A stretch of DNA of 17,112 nt. Origin: Methanobacteriota archaeon. Its GTDB lineage: Archaea; Thermoplasmatota; Poseidoniia; Poseidoniales; Poseidoniaceae. Positions within the stretch are counted from its first letter, which is position 1, and each line of letters starts with the position of its first letter. The notes beneath the pieces were generated by a model. That model was not told where the DNA came from. It worked only from the letters and a program-made list of their open reading frames with translations, and searched no databases. Of the stretch, positions 5,864 to 13,764 are shown in pieces. The position numbers and the translations under genes are program-made. The stretch lies in assembly GCA_009936765.1 (NCBI GenBank), contig JAACDL010000145.1, positions 1-17,112 on the forward strand, in the 5' to 3' direction.

Positions 5864-6559
5864 ATGGCGAACTTTGAGACATTATCTAATTTCTTAGTTC
5901 CTCATCGGAAAAAGGTACACATCGCCGTATTTGTTCTTACAATTTTGATGATACCTGGAGTCCTGAAAGCTCTTGAGCCAATCGACATGGAATCTTACGA
6001 TATGGAGTCCCCGGAATTAACCGCCGAGAGAAAAATTAACGATGAATTTTCAACTACTGAAATCATTCTTGGATTCGTAGTTAGTGTCAGAGATCCTGCT
6101 GAAGTGGGCTCAACTCCTGTTCCTGTGCCGCTCTTAGAAGACGGGATTCCCGACTACTCTAATTTTGCTCAAGCCTCAGAAATAATTCCAGCAGGAGAAG
6201 ATTGGAAAGGCATCACTGCAACCGACGGAGGGATACTCAATCTAACTATCCTTAGAGAGATTCAGGCGAAGCATGATGTGATTTACGACCACCCATTAGG
6301 CCAATACACTAAACCGTTCATCAACGATGTTACTGGTTTGCAGACGGCTGGAGTGATGAGTCTTGCAGATATTTTCAGAGGATTCATGGCTAATGAATCA
6401 GTACTAACTCAACCGACTTTGACATTGTCCGGAACGGAGCCACCTGCTACAAATTGGTATGACTGTGGTGTGTTGGACTGCTTGACTTTCGATGATCCAG
6501 AACTTACTCAAGCCCACATTGACCTAGCCAGTAATCGAATGGCTATGTCAAATGGTTAG
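5864..6559 (+). CDS. RND/MMPL-family exporter, N-terminal part, ends at an in-frame TAG
   Basis: This is the first part of a protein that continues in the same frame at 6560-8935. It has a short cytosolic start, one hydrophobic segment (about 18-35, VHIAVFVLTILMIPGVLKAL) and about 195 residues of mostly extracytoplasmic domain, the layout of the first third of an RND repeat. The ATG has GGGGA upstream. Translation would stop at TAG 6557-6559 after 231 residues, without the pore helices. With no frameshift and an open frame beyond, the likely explanations are a sequencing or assembly error, a recent nonsense mutation, or readthrough/recoding. As a separate protein it would probably be non-functional. 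Confidence 0.75.
   Translation: MANFETLSNFLVPHRKKVHIAVFVLTILMIPGVLKALEPIDMESYDMESPELTAERKINDEFSTTEIILGFVVSVRDPAEVGSTPVPVPLLEDGIPDYSNFAQASEIIPAGEDWKGITATDGGILNLTILREIQAKHDVIYDHPLGQYTKPFINDVTGLQTAGVMSLADIFRGFMANESVLTQPTLTLSGTEPPATNWYDCGVLDCLTFDDPELTQAHIDLASNRMAMSNG
6557..6559 (+). other. In-frame TAG interrupting the RND exporter
   Basis: The TAG follows AAT GGT and is followed by GAT TTC CGC AGA. Frames on both sides are identical and both sides have clear RND-type sequence. None of the other complete genes in this window that I checked ends in TAG; all use TGA or TAA. TAG is therefore rare here as a stop, although that alone does not show it is read as an amino acid. Confidence 0.85.
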
Positions 6560-6580
6560 GATTTCCGCAGATGGCTTTCA

Positions 6581-8935
6581 TTGGATAGAGGATTTGTCGG
6601 TGCGGATGAAAATGCAGGAATTGTCGGTGGTCCAATAGGGGGTTCATTGAATGTTGATGGAACTTGGGAAAATGCTAGACCCGGTCCCGGAAGATGGTCT
6701 GCATCGGCGTCTTGGCTACTAGTTCAGTTAGACAGGGCGGAATTGGAAAAGGCCGGATGGACAAATGCTTGGAAAGATGCTTATTCTGAAACTGATATCG
6801 ATTTCTCCGATGATGGAGTCGTGATTGGTGGCTATCGTTTGAGCGGTACTGAATTACTACTTCACCCTCCAAACTACACTTCAGAATACTGCCTGGGCCT
6901 AGATTCTCCGTGCTCAATAGAATGGTCGGTAATGAATCTAGAAGGGCATCTTAGAAGTCACGATAATCATTCACTAACACTTTTGGTTGGTCAGGCCGTA
7001 AATGTAGAAGTCAACATAGAATTACAAAATTCTGGTGGATTAGTATTCGGAATGGGATTAGTAATTATCGTGCTATTGTACGCATCTCTACGAAGATGGT
7101 CTGATGTAGCCATTGTTTCTATGGCTCTTGGAGGAGCACTATTGTGGATGCAAGGAATGATTGGACACGCATCCTCCTTGTTTGGTTGGATTGGATATGA
7201 CATAATTTCAAGATCACAGTTTTCCAACTTACTCCCCATTCTAGTACTGGCCTTAGGCATAGATGATTCATTACACGCACTTCACAGATATAAGGAAGAG
7301 AGAGGTCTAGGAAAAGATGCTACAGAGGCTGGTAAAATCACTGTAAATAGAGTAGGCAGAGCAATCATGCTTACCTCTCTTACAACAATGGCTGCCTTCG
7401 CTGCAAATCTATTCAGCGATGTTGCAGCACTGCGCTCGTTCGGGGTAGAGGCCGCACTCGGAGTATTAGCTGCATTCTTACTAACCGGTATTTGGGCACC
7501 ACTCGTGAGGGTTTCATTCGATGAGTGGATGGAAGCAAAGGGGAAGAATACTACGCCGCAGGTTAAGCGTAAATTCATCAAAAAGGAGTTGTTGCAAAAC
7601 ATTGCAATCACCTCGGGTACAGGAAAGAGACCGATTATTATCGCGGCGATATGCCTGATTATGACATTACCAGCAGCATGGGGAATGATGCAATTAGAAG
7701 GTGACTTCGCTGTGGACGACTTCCTTGACGACGAATCAGATTTCGCACTTGGAGTCGGAGTAGTTACAGAGAGGTTCTCTGATGAAGGAGAGCCTGCAAT
7801 GCTACTGATTGAAGGGGACGTTGCAGACCCTGAAGTTTTCAAAGCCATAGAGGAGTTTAGACAAAACGCCAATCTGAAAACGGATGGTGTCAAAGATAAA
7901 ATGACCAGAACACCCGATGGTTCAGTTGACATCCTAGCAATCGATGAATTCGTAATTGCCGCATCAGCATCACTAATTGGTAACCCTGAACCTTTCTGGA
8001 ACAGAGGATATAATGAATCTGGTTGCGACACATCCGGAGTCCTAAATGCACCTGATTTAGATGATAGAGATTGCATAATATTCCTTTACGGAGTTCTCTC
8101 TCTAGATGGCATACCTGGCACTGAAGTGCCTTCATCACTCGTAGACCTATACATAGCACCGAGTGAAGAAATAGACCCTGAAAGAGTATGGTTATCTGTT
8201 GACGGAAATGAGATTTTCTACGACAAGATGATCATTAGATTTGGAATTACTTCTCCTGAGAACTTCCCCACAATGGGCCCAGGTCTTGAAGAAATCAAAC
8301 GTGATTTAGAACCTATGTTCAACCTTTCAAGTGGAACGTGGGAAGAGGAAGGTAGTGTGGAAGATGACAAACCTCTGACTTGGGTTATGCTAACAGGTAA
8401 GCCGATTACACGATTCGTTGCAAGCGACAGAATGCAATCTGAAATGCAGTCATCGCTATTCTTAGGTTCTTTATTCGTATTGATTACATTATCAATCGGT
8501 TTCCGTTCTGTTAAACAAGCCCTGATTTCATTGACACCGATTCTATTGGTTGTAATTTGGTTGTATGGCTTGATTTACGCTCTAGGATATTCTCTCAACA
8601 TAGTGACAGTTACTATTGCAACAATTTCTCTTGGAGTGGGTATTGACTACTGTATACACGTTACCGAACGGTATAGAGAAGAAAGAGAAAAGGGAAGAGA
8701 TCACCGTCAATCTTTGAATGGTGTTGGTGGAGCTTGTGCGTTGGCATTGGTTGGCTCTGCCGTATCAGATATTGCTGGATTCTCAATAATCGCAACTTCA
8801 TCAATGGGACTTTTCAATACATTTGGACTATTCTCTGCCATGATGATTTTACTTTCATTAATCGCTTCAATGGTACTAACAACTGCAGCATTAGGATTTA
8901 TCGAGCCAAAGCCGAATGTTGCATTAAAGGAATAA
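6581..8935 (+). CDS. RND/MMPL-family exporter, remainder with both transmembrane bundles
   Basis: This is the continuation of the 5864-6559 frame. The codons from 6560 are open, and the TTG at 6581 is only the first possible start. Read through the TAG, the whole would be 1,023 residues. It contains the rest of the first extracytoplasmic domain, then a bundle of five helices carrying LALGIDDSLHALHRYKEE (about 223-240 of this part). A second extracytoplasmic domain and a second bundle with LGVGIDYCIHVTERYREE complete the duplicated RND architecture. The Gly-Ile-Asp-(Asp/Tyr) motifs are those of COG1033-type exporters and sterol-sensing-like RND proteins. Substrate is unknown; lipid or hydrophobic export is typical of relatives. 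It ends directly against convergent corA. Confidence 0.85.
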   Translation: MDRGFVGADENAGIVGGPIGGSLNVDGTWENARPGPGRWSASASWLLVQLDRAELEKAGWTNAWKDAYSETDIDFSDDGVVIGGYRLSGTELLLHPPNYTSEYCLGLDSPCSIEWSVMNLEGHLRSHDNHSLTLLVGQAVNVEVNIELQNSGGLVFGMGLVIIVLLYASLRRWSDVAIVSMALGGALLWMQGMIGHASSLFGWIGYDIISRSQFSNLLPILVLALGIDDSLHALHRYKEERGLGKDATEAGKITVNRVGRAIMLTSLTTMAAFAANLFSDVAALRSFGVEAALGVLAAFLLTGIWAPLVRVSFDEWMEAKGKNTTPQVKRKFIKKELLQNIAITSGTGKRPIIIAAICLIMTLPAAWGMMQLEGDFAVDDFLDDESDFALGVGVVTERFSDEGEPAMLLIEGDVADPEVFKAIEEFRQNANLKTDGVKDKMTRTPDGSVDILAIDEFVIAASASLIGNPEPFWNRGYNESGCDTSGVLNAPDLDDRDCIIFLYGVLSLDGIPGTEVPSSLVDLYIAPSEEIDPERVWLSVDGNEIFYDKMIIRFGITSPENFPTMGPGLEEIKRDLEPMFNLSSGTWEEEGSVEDDKPLTWVMLTGKPITRFVASDRMQSEMQSSLFLGSLFVLITLSIGFRSVKQALISLTPILLVVIWLYGLIYALGYSLNIVTVTIATISLGVGIDYCIHVTERYREEREKGRDHRQSLNGVGGACALALVGSAVSDIAGFSIIATSSMGLFNTFGLFSAMMILLSLIASMVLTTAALGFIEPKPNVALKE

Positions 8936-9922
8936 TTAAATCCAATTCTTTTTCCTAAACCAACTCAGCATTGTTATGCTAAAGAGTATCATTCCAGCCA
9001 TTATAGTCCAGAAACCACCAATCTCATCTAACTGGGCTGGTAACTGAGTGTTCATTCCAAAGATACCAGCAATAAGAGTTAGCGGCAGCATTATTGCACC
9101 AATAATTGTCAATGTGGTCATTACTTCAGTTAGTTTAGCATTTGATAATGCTAGATCCATACTGACGTGTGATAGATAGGTATCTCTGGTGCTGGTTGCA
9201 CCTGCTGAATATGCGGAGCATCGCTTCACTAAAGTGTTGGATAATTGTTGCAAATCTGTAAAAAATGCAAGTGAAGATTCGTTGATTAATCTCTCCCCTG
9301 GCTTTAGTAATCGTAGACATGCAGACTGGAGAGATTCAATTGATTTACTTGCTTCTCGCAGTAATCTCTTCAAATCATGTAGTCCTTCCAGTAGCCCTTC
9401 ATATGCCTTAGAAGGGTCGAATACTTGGTACTCAAGGTCATCTAGTTTATTCGAATATTCAGAAAGAATAGGTGTCCAATCATCAGCAATTGAATCTAGT
9501 AATTCATACAATAGGAAATCTACACCTATTGCTACTTCATCATCATCTGCAGTCTTCAAACGCCTGCTGAAAACGTCCAATGCAGGAATCCTAGTTCCCC
9601 TAACTGTAATCATCAAATCACCTCTGAGAATTATAGCAACAGGCTCTGTATCTAAGCGGTTGTCTGCGTCACGAGCACGAACTACGATGAACCTATGACC
9701 ATCGAATCTCTGAACAGTATCACTTGCATGTCCGAATATATCCTCGACGGCCAACTCGTCGATTCCGATATTTTCCAACCATTGTTTGACTTCTTCATCA
9801 GGCTTCAGGATGTCTAGCCAGGCTGAACCTTTCCCCTTCACAACCTCTTCGATGCCATCTAGTGTGAACTCTGATGAAGCTATTACGCCCGCACCTGTAG
9901 TCTGTAATCGAAGTTCGGCCAT
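8936..9922 (-). CDS. corA: CorA-family divalent cation transporter
   Basis: CorA proteins are pentameric channels for Mg2+ (some for Co2+ or Ni2+). The 328-residue product has the usual cytosolic alpha/beta domain (about 1-140), the long stalk helices (about 145-265), and two membrane helices at about 269-287 and 303-320. The diagnostic GMN motif sits at 289-291 (IFGMNTQLP), and the C-terminus is basic (WFRKKNWI). The periplasmic loop is short and acidic, as usual. The ATG has TTGAGGCG upstream. The gene follows the small membrane ORF by 40 bases and its stop abuts that of the convergent RND exporter. Confidence 0.92.
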   Translation of the reverse strand: MAELRLQTTGAGVIASSEFTLDGIEEVVKGKGSAWLDILKPDEEVKQWLENIGIDELAVEDIFGHASDTVQRFDGHRFIVVRARDADNRLDTEPVAIILRGDLMITVRGTRIPALDVFSRRLKTADDDEVAIGVDFLLYELLDSIADDWTPILSEYSNKLDDLEYQVFDPSKAYEGLLEGLHDLKRLLREASKSIESLQSACLRLLKPGERLINESSLAFFTDLQQLSNTLVKRCSAYSAGATSTRDTYLSHVSMDLALSNAKLTEVMTTLTIIGAIMLPLTLIAGIFGMNTQLPAQLDEIGGFWTIMAGMILFSITMLSWFRKKNWI

Positions 9923-9962
9923 GATTACGCCTCAACCAGCCTCTCATATGCGCTTTGGGGAG

Positions 9963-10121
9963 TCAATCCTTCTCATCAATGCGTTTTCTATGAGTTATAC
10001 CACTCATTACATGCCGCTCCTCGACTTCAGCAAGTTTGGACTTAAGTCTCCAAGATAAAAACCACACTGCGACCCCGACCCCCACGATATTAAGGGCCCA
10101 AATCCAGATTGGTATGTCCAT
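9963..10121 (-). CDS. 52-residue single-helix membrane protein
   Basis: This is a small gene between ferredoxin and corA. It encodes 52 residues starting MDIPIWIWALN. A hydrophobic segment (about 5-24, Trp- and Val-rich) is followed by a charged, probably helical tail (WRLKSKLAEVEERH and on to RIDEKD). The layout is a single-pass protein with a cytosolic basic tail. The ATG has GAGGT five bases upstream, and this site overlaps the ferredoxin stop codon, which suggests translational coupling. It fills a 208-base gap that would otherwise be unexplained between two co-directional genes. No family is recognised. A role with ferredoxin or CorA is only a guess from position. Confidence 0.6.
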   Translation of the reverse strand: MDIPIWIWALNIVGVGVAVWFLSWRLKSKLAEVEERHVMSGITHRKRIDEKD

Positions 10122-10130
10122 AACTTAACC

Positions 10131-10418
10131 TCAGAGTGGTGGTAAAATATCGATATCAACATCTCCTGATGGAATTCCGATACATCCGAGTCTAGCACCT
10201 TCTTCGACTATTTCTTCATCCAAACCAGGAGTTAGTGGTTCTGGAATACTTACATCTCCAGATAGAAGAGTAACCATGCATGAGCCACAGTTGCCGCTAG
10301 TACAGTTCGTCGGAATGTCGACATTTGCAGCGTAAGCATGCTCTACTAGAGATTTACCTGGTATCTCAGTTGTTTGCCCAAGTAGCTTTGCACCACGTAG
10401 GAAACGGATGAGTCCCAT
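10131..10418 (-). CDS. [2Fe-2S] ferredoxin, plant type
   Basis: Small electron carrier of 95 residues. The cluster ligands are clear: Cys39, Cys44, Cys47 (C-x4-C-x2-C in TNCTSGNCGSCMV) and Cys79 (GARLGCIG). Their spacing is that of plant/adrenodoxin-type ferredoxins. The partner is not identifiable: no oxidoreductase lies in the window. The ATG follows the stop of the zinc-ribbon gene by 9 bases, and its ribosome-binding site (GAGGTG) overlaps that stop. It is therefore a distal gene of the L21e-rpoF-ksgA operon. Confidence 0.9.
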   Translation of the reverse strand: MGLIRFLRGAKLLGQTTEIPGKSLVEHAYAANVDIPTNCTSGNCGSCMVTLLSGDVSIPEPLTPGLDEEIVEEGARLGCIGIPSGDVDIDILPPL

Positions 10419-10427
10419 AGGAGCACC

Positions 10428-11516
10428 TCAACGGTCTTCCCAACGTGACCAGCGGCCAGTTTGCTTGTTGAAGTAAAGTCCAGCCTTCTTCATCCACTTG
10501 TTGAACTTGGTTGCTCCTGCACCAGTTCTCAAGATGAAGTCTTCTCGATCTTCTTGTGCCTGGATGTATCCCTTTGCGGCTAGTGTTTGGTCAATCCAAT
10601 CATTGATACTCATTAGACCACTTGTTAGAACAGATTGCTCTGCTGCTTGAGTCATCGAATCTGCATCTGCACCGGTTTGTACTAATTCTGCCTTAACCAA
10701 TTCATTGATTGTAGCAAAGTCTTGTGATGCGGGTCTAGGTGGAACTGGATTCCTTGGGCGTGCATCTGGGTCGATTTCGATTCTTCCACCGTTTTCCATA
10801 ATGGTATCGACTGTGGATGAAAGTCCGGGGGCGAATGGTGTTTCACATTCCCAACAGATGAATGACCAATTTGCTGAATCATCTGGATTTCTGCTTGTGC
10901 GTGGATCCATTTCTTCGTTACATTCAGGGCACGCATGAAGAATTAGTTCTGGAACTATCTTACGGCGGAAATCTACGATATCCTGTGGAGTCCCTTCTAA
11001 TTCTAACATCTCATGATCACGAGCAGCTTCTAGACCACGTGTTTCCAGTTGGTCTCGAATCTTAACTTTCTGATCGTCCTTACCTTCATCGTGTAGGTTA
11101 TTTTCTAATTTGACTATCAATTCTACCGTCTTACCTAGACGGTTCATGACTAATTTTTGAGCACGGAATGCTTCTACCTTAGCGAGTTTTAGACGCTCTT
11201 TTTGTTCTGCTAGTTCGGAGAGAACGTCCTTCTGCTTGCGCTTGAACTTGAGTTCTTCGATCTTGCTCTCAGGCTTGCGCTCAGGAGCTAGGACCTTAGA
11301 CAGGAATCTTTCTTTACCGTGAGATTGAGGTCCTGCTGTGATGATTTCTAAAACACCATCAGCAATATCTGGCTTCAATCCATAGTTCTCAACCAGTTGA
11401 GATTTATCGATCTTTTTCAGATCTCCAATCTTGATTCCAGCATCTGCTAATTGCATTGCTGTAGTTTCGTCAATTCCTCGACGTAATAGAGCCAGATATG
11501 TGTCCTTCTTTGCCAT
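10428..11516 (-). CDS. HhH-like / coiled-coil / zinc-ribbon protein, unrecognised
   Basis: I do not recognise this 362-residue protein. Visible parts: an N-terminal helical domain (about 5-60, LLRRGIDETTAMQLADAGIK then LVENYGLKPDIADGVLEII) that resembles helix-hairpin-helix modules; a long, highly charged predicted coiled coil (about 75-165); and a zinc ribbon with Cys196, Cys199, Cys221 and Cys224 (CPEC and CWEC). A Pro-rich linker and a C-terminal Trp/Lys-rich helical region (KWMKKAGLYFNKQTGRWSRW) follow. These modules suggest nucleic-acid or ribosome/polymerase binding. I chose the ATG at 11516 with GGAGGGG upstream rather than the in-frame GTG six bases earlier. It lies 42 bases after ksgA. 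Confidence 0.85.
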   Translation of the reverse strand: MAKKDTYLALLRRGIDETTAMQLADAGIKIGDLKKIDKSQLVENYGLKPDIADGVLEIITAGPQSHGKERFLSKVLAPERKPESKIEELKFKRKQKDVLSELAEQKERLKLAKVEAFRAQKLVMNRLGKTVELIVKLENNLHDEGKDDQKVKIRDQLETRGLEAARDHEMLELEGTPQDIVDFRRKIVPELILHACPECNEEMDPRTSRNPDDSANWSFICWECETPFAPGLSSTVDTIMENGGRIEIDPDARPRNPVPPRPASQDFATINELVKAELVQTGADADSMTQAAEQSVLTSGLMSINDWIDQTLAAKGYIQAQEDREDFILRTGAGATKFNKWMKKAGLYFNKQTGRWSRWEDR

Positions 11517-11558
11517 GTGCACCCCTCCGACGAGACAGGCCGAGCGGGCGGTTAGATG

Positions 11559-12401
11559 TCAACCCATCGCCGCTCGCGCGTCTTCCAGAAGTCGTGCTAA
11601 TTCCAACCAATCTTCCAAATCCAAATCTTCTGGCCTTTCATCGAAGAAGTCACAATCAATAGACTGCATTGCATCGCGATAGGCCTTTGCATGCCAACCA
11701 CTCACTCTTGCGATTCTTTTTGGAGCTCTTGAAAGCGTATTTCTGATTTTTTTGCGCCTCTGAGCAAATGCTTGCCGAATCAATAGTTTAGCAAGTTTAG
11801 AATTCTCGGGAGATTCGATTCTTGTCATAGTAACCAGACGTGAATGAACTTGGGGTGATGGCGTGAAACAATGTGGACCAACTCTCATTTCAAATGTGCA
11901 ATCCCAATCCATCATCGTACACATGCCTAAGCTTCCTTTGTCGCTTTCCCACTCGACAACCAATCGTTCTGCAAACTCTTCTTGAACTAAGATTACTACC
12001 TCTTCAATCGAAGGTGTACGGGTGATGGCATCAATCAATGGAGAAGAAATCTGATACGGTATATTTGCCACTACCTTATTAGCAGTAGGCCATTTAATTT
12101 GAAGAGCGTCGCCTTCAATCAGATTTAGTGAAGGGAAATTATCTCGTAAAAACTCACACGCTCCTGAATCTAATTCAATTGCTGTAAGAGTACATCCTGT
12201 GTCCAAGAGCCTCTCTGTTAAAACTCCGGGTCCTGGACCAATCTCGATAACATGGTCTTCTGGTTTTACATTTGACAAATTCATTGTCTCATCTAATACT
12301 TCTTCGTTGTTAAGAAAATGTTGCCCAAGGGATTTGATATTATCCTGACGCATTCGCAGGCGTTCAATCAGAACACGGGCTCCATGGCCCATGTAAATCA
12401 C
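11559..12401 (-). CDS. ksgA: 16S rRNA dimethyladenosine transferase KsgA/Dim1
   Basis: Uses S-adenosylmethionine to dimethylate two adjacent adenosines in the 3' terminal hairpin of 16S rRNA, a late quality step in small-subunit assembly. The 280-residue product shows the N-terminal SLGQHFL, SAM-binding IEIGPGPGVLT (about 52-62), acidic AIELD, GDAL, and the catalytic motif NIPYQISSP (113-121). The C-terminal domain has RQAFAQRRKKIRNTL. The GTG at 12401 overlaps the DUF655 stop as GTGA. An ATG nine bases downstream (12392, MGHGARV) is an equally possible start and has AGGATGAG upstream. The DUF655-ksgA order is conserved in archaea. Confidence 0.94.
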   Translation of the reverse strand: MIYMGHGARVLIERLRMRQDNIKSLGQHFLNNEEVLDETMNLSNVKPEDHVIEIGPGPGVLTERLLDTGCTLTAIELDSGACEFLRDNFPSLNLIEGDALQIKWPTANKVVANIPYQISSPLIDAITRTPSIEEVVILVQEEFAERLVVEWESDKGSLGMCTMMDWDCTFEMRVGPHCFTPSPQVHSRLVTMTRIESPENSKLAKLLIRQAFAQRRKKIRNTLSRAPKRIARVSGWHAKAYRDAMQSIDCDFFDERPEDLDLEDWLELARLLEDARAAMG

Positions 12402-13036
12402 TCATCCTGGCGCAGTAGTAGGTCTATCAAACGAGGTTGAAGTTCCCTATCTTCGATCTCTGCAACAAGGCGTTTAGCAAGAAGTTCTGGGGCATTAATA
12501 CTGCAGTCTTCATTCAGTTGGGTAACACTCTCCCAGCCCGCACGTCCACGGCTTGCAACCATTTCCAAAGCCTTCTTGTTCCCAACTCCAGCCAATAATT
12601 CGAATGCGTGCATTTTCAATGAAAGATTACCTGCACGGTTGAAAAATTGTTGAAGGAATATTTCAGGAGTGTCTTCAATAAATTGCTGAATAACAAATGG
12701 CATTTCTATAGATGAAGAGTTTGACAAATCACGAATTCTAGCAAACCCAAGAATATCTTGAACTACTTCTCTCTTAGAATGGTCTATCCCCATGTATAGG
12801 CGGGCTCCAACCATTTGTAGGCCAGAGTTAGGTTTAGCACGAAGTCGAATTACGTGAAGTGATGGTTCTGTTACCACAACTACAACCCCGCCTGCTTCAG
12901 GATGGTCGATTACTCTGCACCATTCTACCATGAGTAAAGGATCTGGCTTGTCAGAGCGTTGGTTTCTGCGCTGGCCGCCACGACGATCGTTACGCATTTC
13001 GCTCACCAACCGTCGGAGTTCACTCAACACCGACAT
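12398..13036 (-). CDS. DUF655 family putative nucleic-acid-binding protein
   Basis: DUF655 proteins are archaeal, have OB-like and helix-hairpin-helix parts, and almost always lie between rpoF and ksgA, as here. A role with RNA or the ribosome is inferred from that context. This 212-residue copy has a basic N-terminal stretch (RNDRRGGQRRNQR), a beta-rich part with ARLYMGI, and an HhH-like element (HAFELLAGVGNKKALEMV, about 143-160). The ATG at 13036 overlaps the end of rpoF by 17 bases and has no clear ribosome-binding site. The Met codon at 12997 has GGTGAG just upstream and would give 199 residues, so the start is uncertain. It ends in a 4-base overlap with ksgA if the GTG start is used. 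Confidence 0.85.
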   Translation of the reverse strand: MSVLSELRRLVSEMRNDRRGGQRRNQRSDKPDPLLMVEWCRVIDHPEAGGVVVVVTEPSLHVIRLRAKPNSGLQMVGARLYMGIDHSKREVVQDILGFARIRDLSNSSSIEMPFVIQQFIEDTPEIFLQQFFNRAGNLSLKMHAFELLAGVGNKKALEMVASRGRAGWESVTQLNEDCSINAPELLAKRLVAEIEDRELQPRLIDLLLRQDE

Positions 13037-13382
13037 GCTGGCGGACTATGTCGAGAACTGCTTCGACATCTCCGCCTTCGATAGAAATACGACGGCTAGC
13101 AATAACCGCACGTACATCATCTGAATGCATTGGCATAAGTTCAGCAAGTTTAGCTGCTAGTTCAGGGTACTTCTGGAAAAGTTCTATTTCCATGATTGCA
13201 TTGAAAATATCAGTGAATACCTTTGGCTCAGTAGAGTAACCGTTTCGGTTACCGCTGGCTGCCCACTCTGCATGCTGTAGTGCTGCTTTCTGTTCGTAGG
13301 TTAGGAAACCACGGCGCTCTTGAGCGTGCAATAGCATGTCCCTAACAGAGGAAAAATCGGTGAATGTACCTTCATCAGTCAT
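13020..13382 (-). CDS. rpoF: DNA-directed RNA polymerase subunit F (Rpb4)
   Basis: Rpb4 pairs with Rpb7 (RpoE) to form the polymerase stalk, which helps open-complex formation and binds nascent RNA. The 120-residue product opens MTDEGTFTDFSSVRDMLLHA. It has the helical HRDC-like fold of the family, including KYPELAAKLAELMPMHSDDVRAV and the final EAVLDIVRQHV. I chose the ATG at 13382 because GGAGTGA lies seven bases upstream; the in-frame GTG at 13391 overlaps the L21e stop. The order L21e-rpoF-DUF655-ksgA is the conserved archaeal block. Confidence 0.9.
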   Translation of the reverse strand: MTDEGTFTDFSSVRDMLLHAQERRGFLTYEQKAALQHAEWAASGNRNGYSTEPKVFTDIFNAIMEIELFQKYPELAAKLAELMPMHSDDVRAVIASRRISIEGGDVEAVLDIVRQHVGVE

Positions 13383-13387
13383 TAGAA

Positions 13388-13678
13388 TCACTCCAGTGGT
13401 TTGAGGTGCTCAGGGCGAGCGACAACGGTTTTCTGCATGTTACCGTCTTTGACTGCAACAACCCAAGCCTTACCTTGGCGCTTCTGAATAAATCCGGTTC
13501 GACCCTGGAATCTGCGGTGAGGCATTCCCATCTGTTGTCCACCATCTAGAATGATAGCTACACGGTCGCCTTCTTTGTACTCGTGCATGATACGAGAAAT
13601 GCTTACGCGTCCCTTCTGGTGACGTCCTTTGCGCAGTATACTACGGGTGCCTTGGCGTTGGCCTTTGGATTTCTGCAT
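13388..13678 (-). CDS. rpl21e: Ribosomal protein L21e
   Basis: Archaeal/eukaryotic large-subunit protein that binds 23S rRNA near the 5S RNP. The 96 residues show the family pattern: basic N-terminus (KSKGQRQGTRSILRKG), then ISRIMHEYKEGDRVAI, the MGMPHRRFQGRTGFI signature, and the ending RPEHLKPLE. The ATG at 13678 has AGGAGTG seven bases upstream. The open frame extends further 5' but that part is unlike the family and overlaps the promoter, so it is excluded. First gene of the block leading into rpoF. Confidence 0.95.
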   Translation of the reverse strand: MQKSKGQRQGTRSILRKGRHQKGRVSISRIMHEYKEGDRVAIILDGGQQMGMPHRRFQGRTGFIQKRQGKAWVVAVKDGNMQKTVVARPEHLKPLE

Positions 13679-13729
13679 GTTCTTCGCACTCCTGCTTCTA
13701 GTGTCATTAGACCATTCGAAGCAACCTGC

Positions 13730-13750
13730 CGACCCACCCGGCGCATATAA
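13730..13750 (-). promoter_or_regulatory. Promoter of the L21e-rpoF-DUF655-ksgA operon
   Basis: On the minus strand, TTATAT (13750-13745) is followed by GTCG (13733-13730). The distance from the first T of the box to the G of GTCG is 17 bases, exactly as in the secE and rpl11 promoters. The element lies just downstream of and slightly inside the pus10 3' end (stop at 13765), so operon initiation immediately follows pus10 termination. The expected leader is about 45-50 bases. Confidence 0.55.
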
Positions 13751-13764
13751 GAACCGCGACGCGC

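Noticed and set aside
7282..8076. Long minus-strand open frame (264 codons) opposite the RND exporter
   Set aside because: It lies fully opposite a well-supported coding frame and its translation is Ser/Pro/Ile-rich with no domain. It fits a shadow frame created by codon bias.
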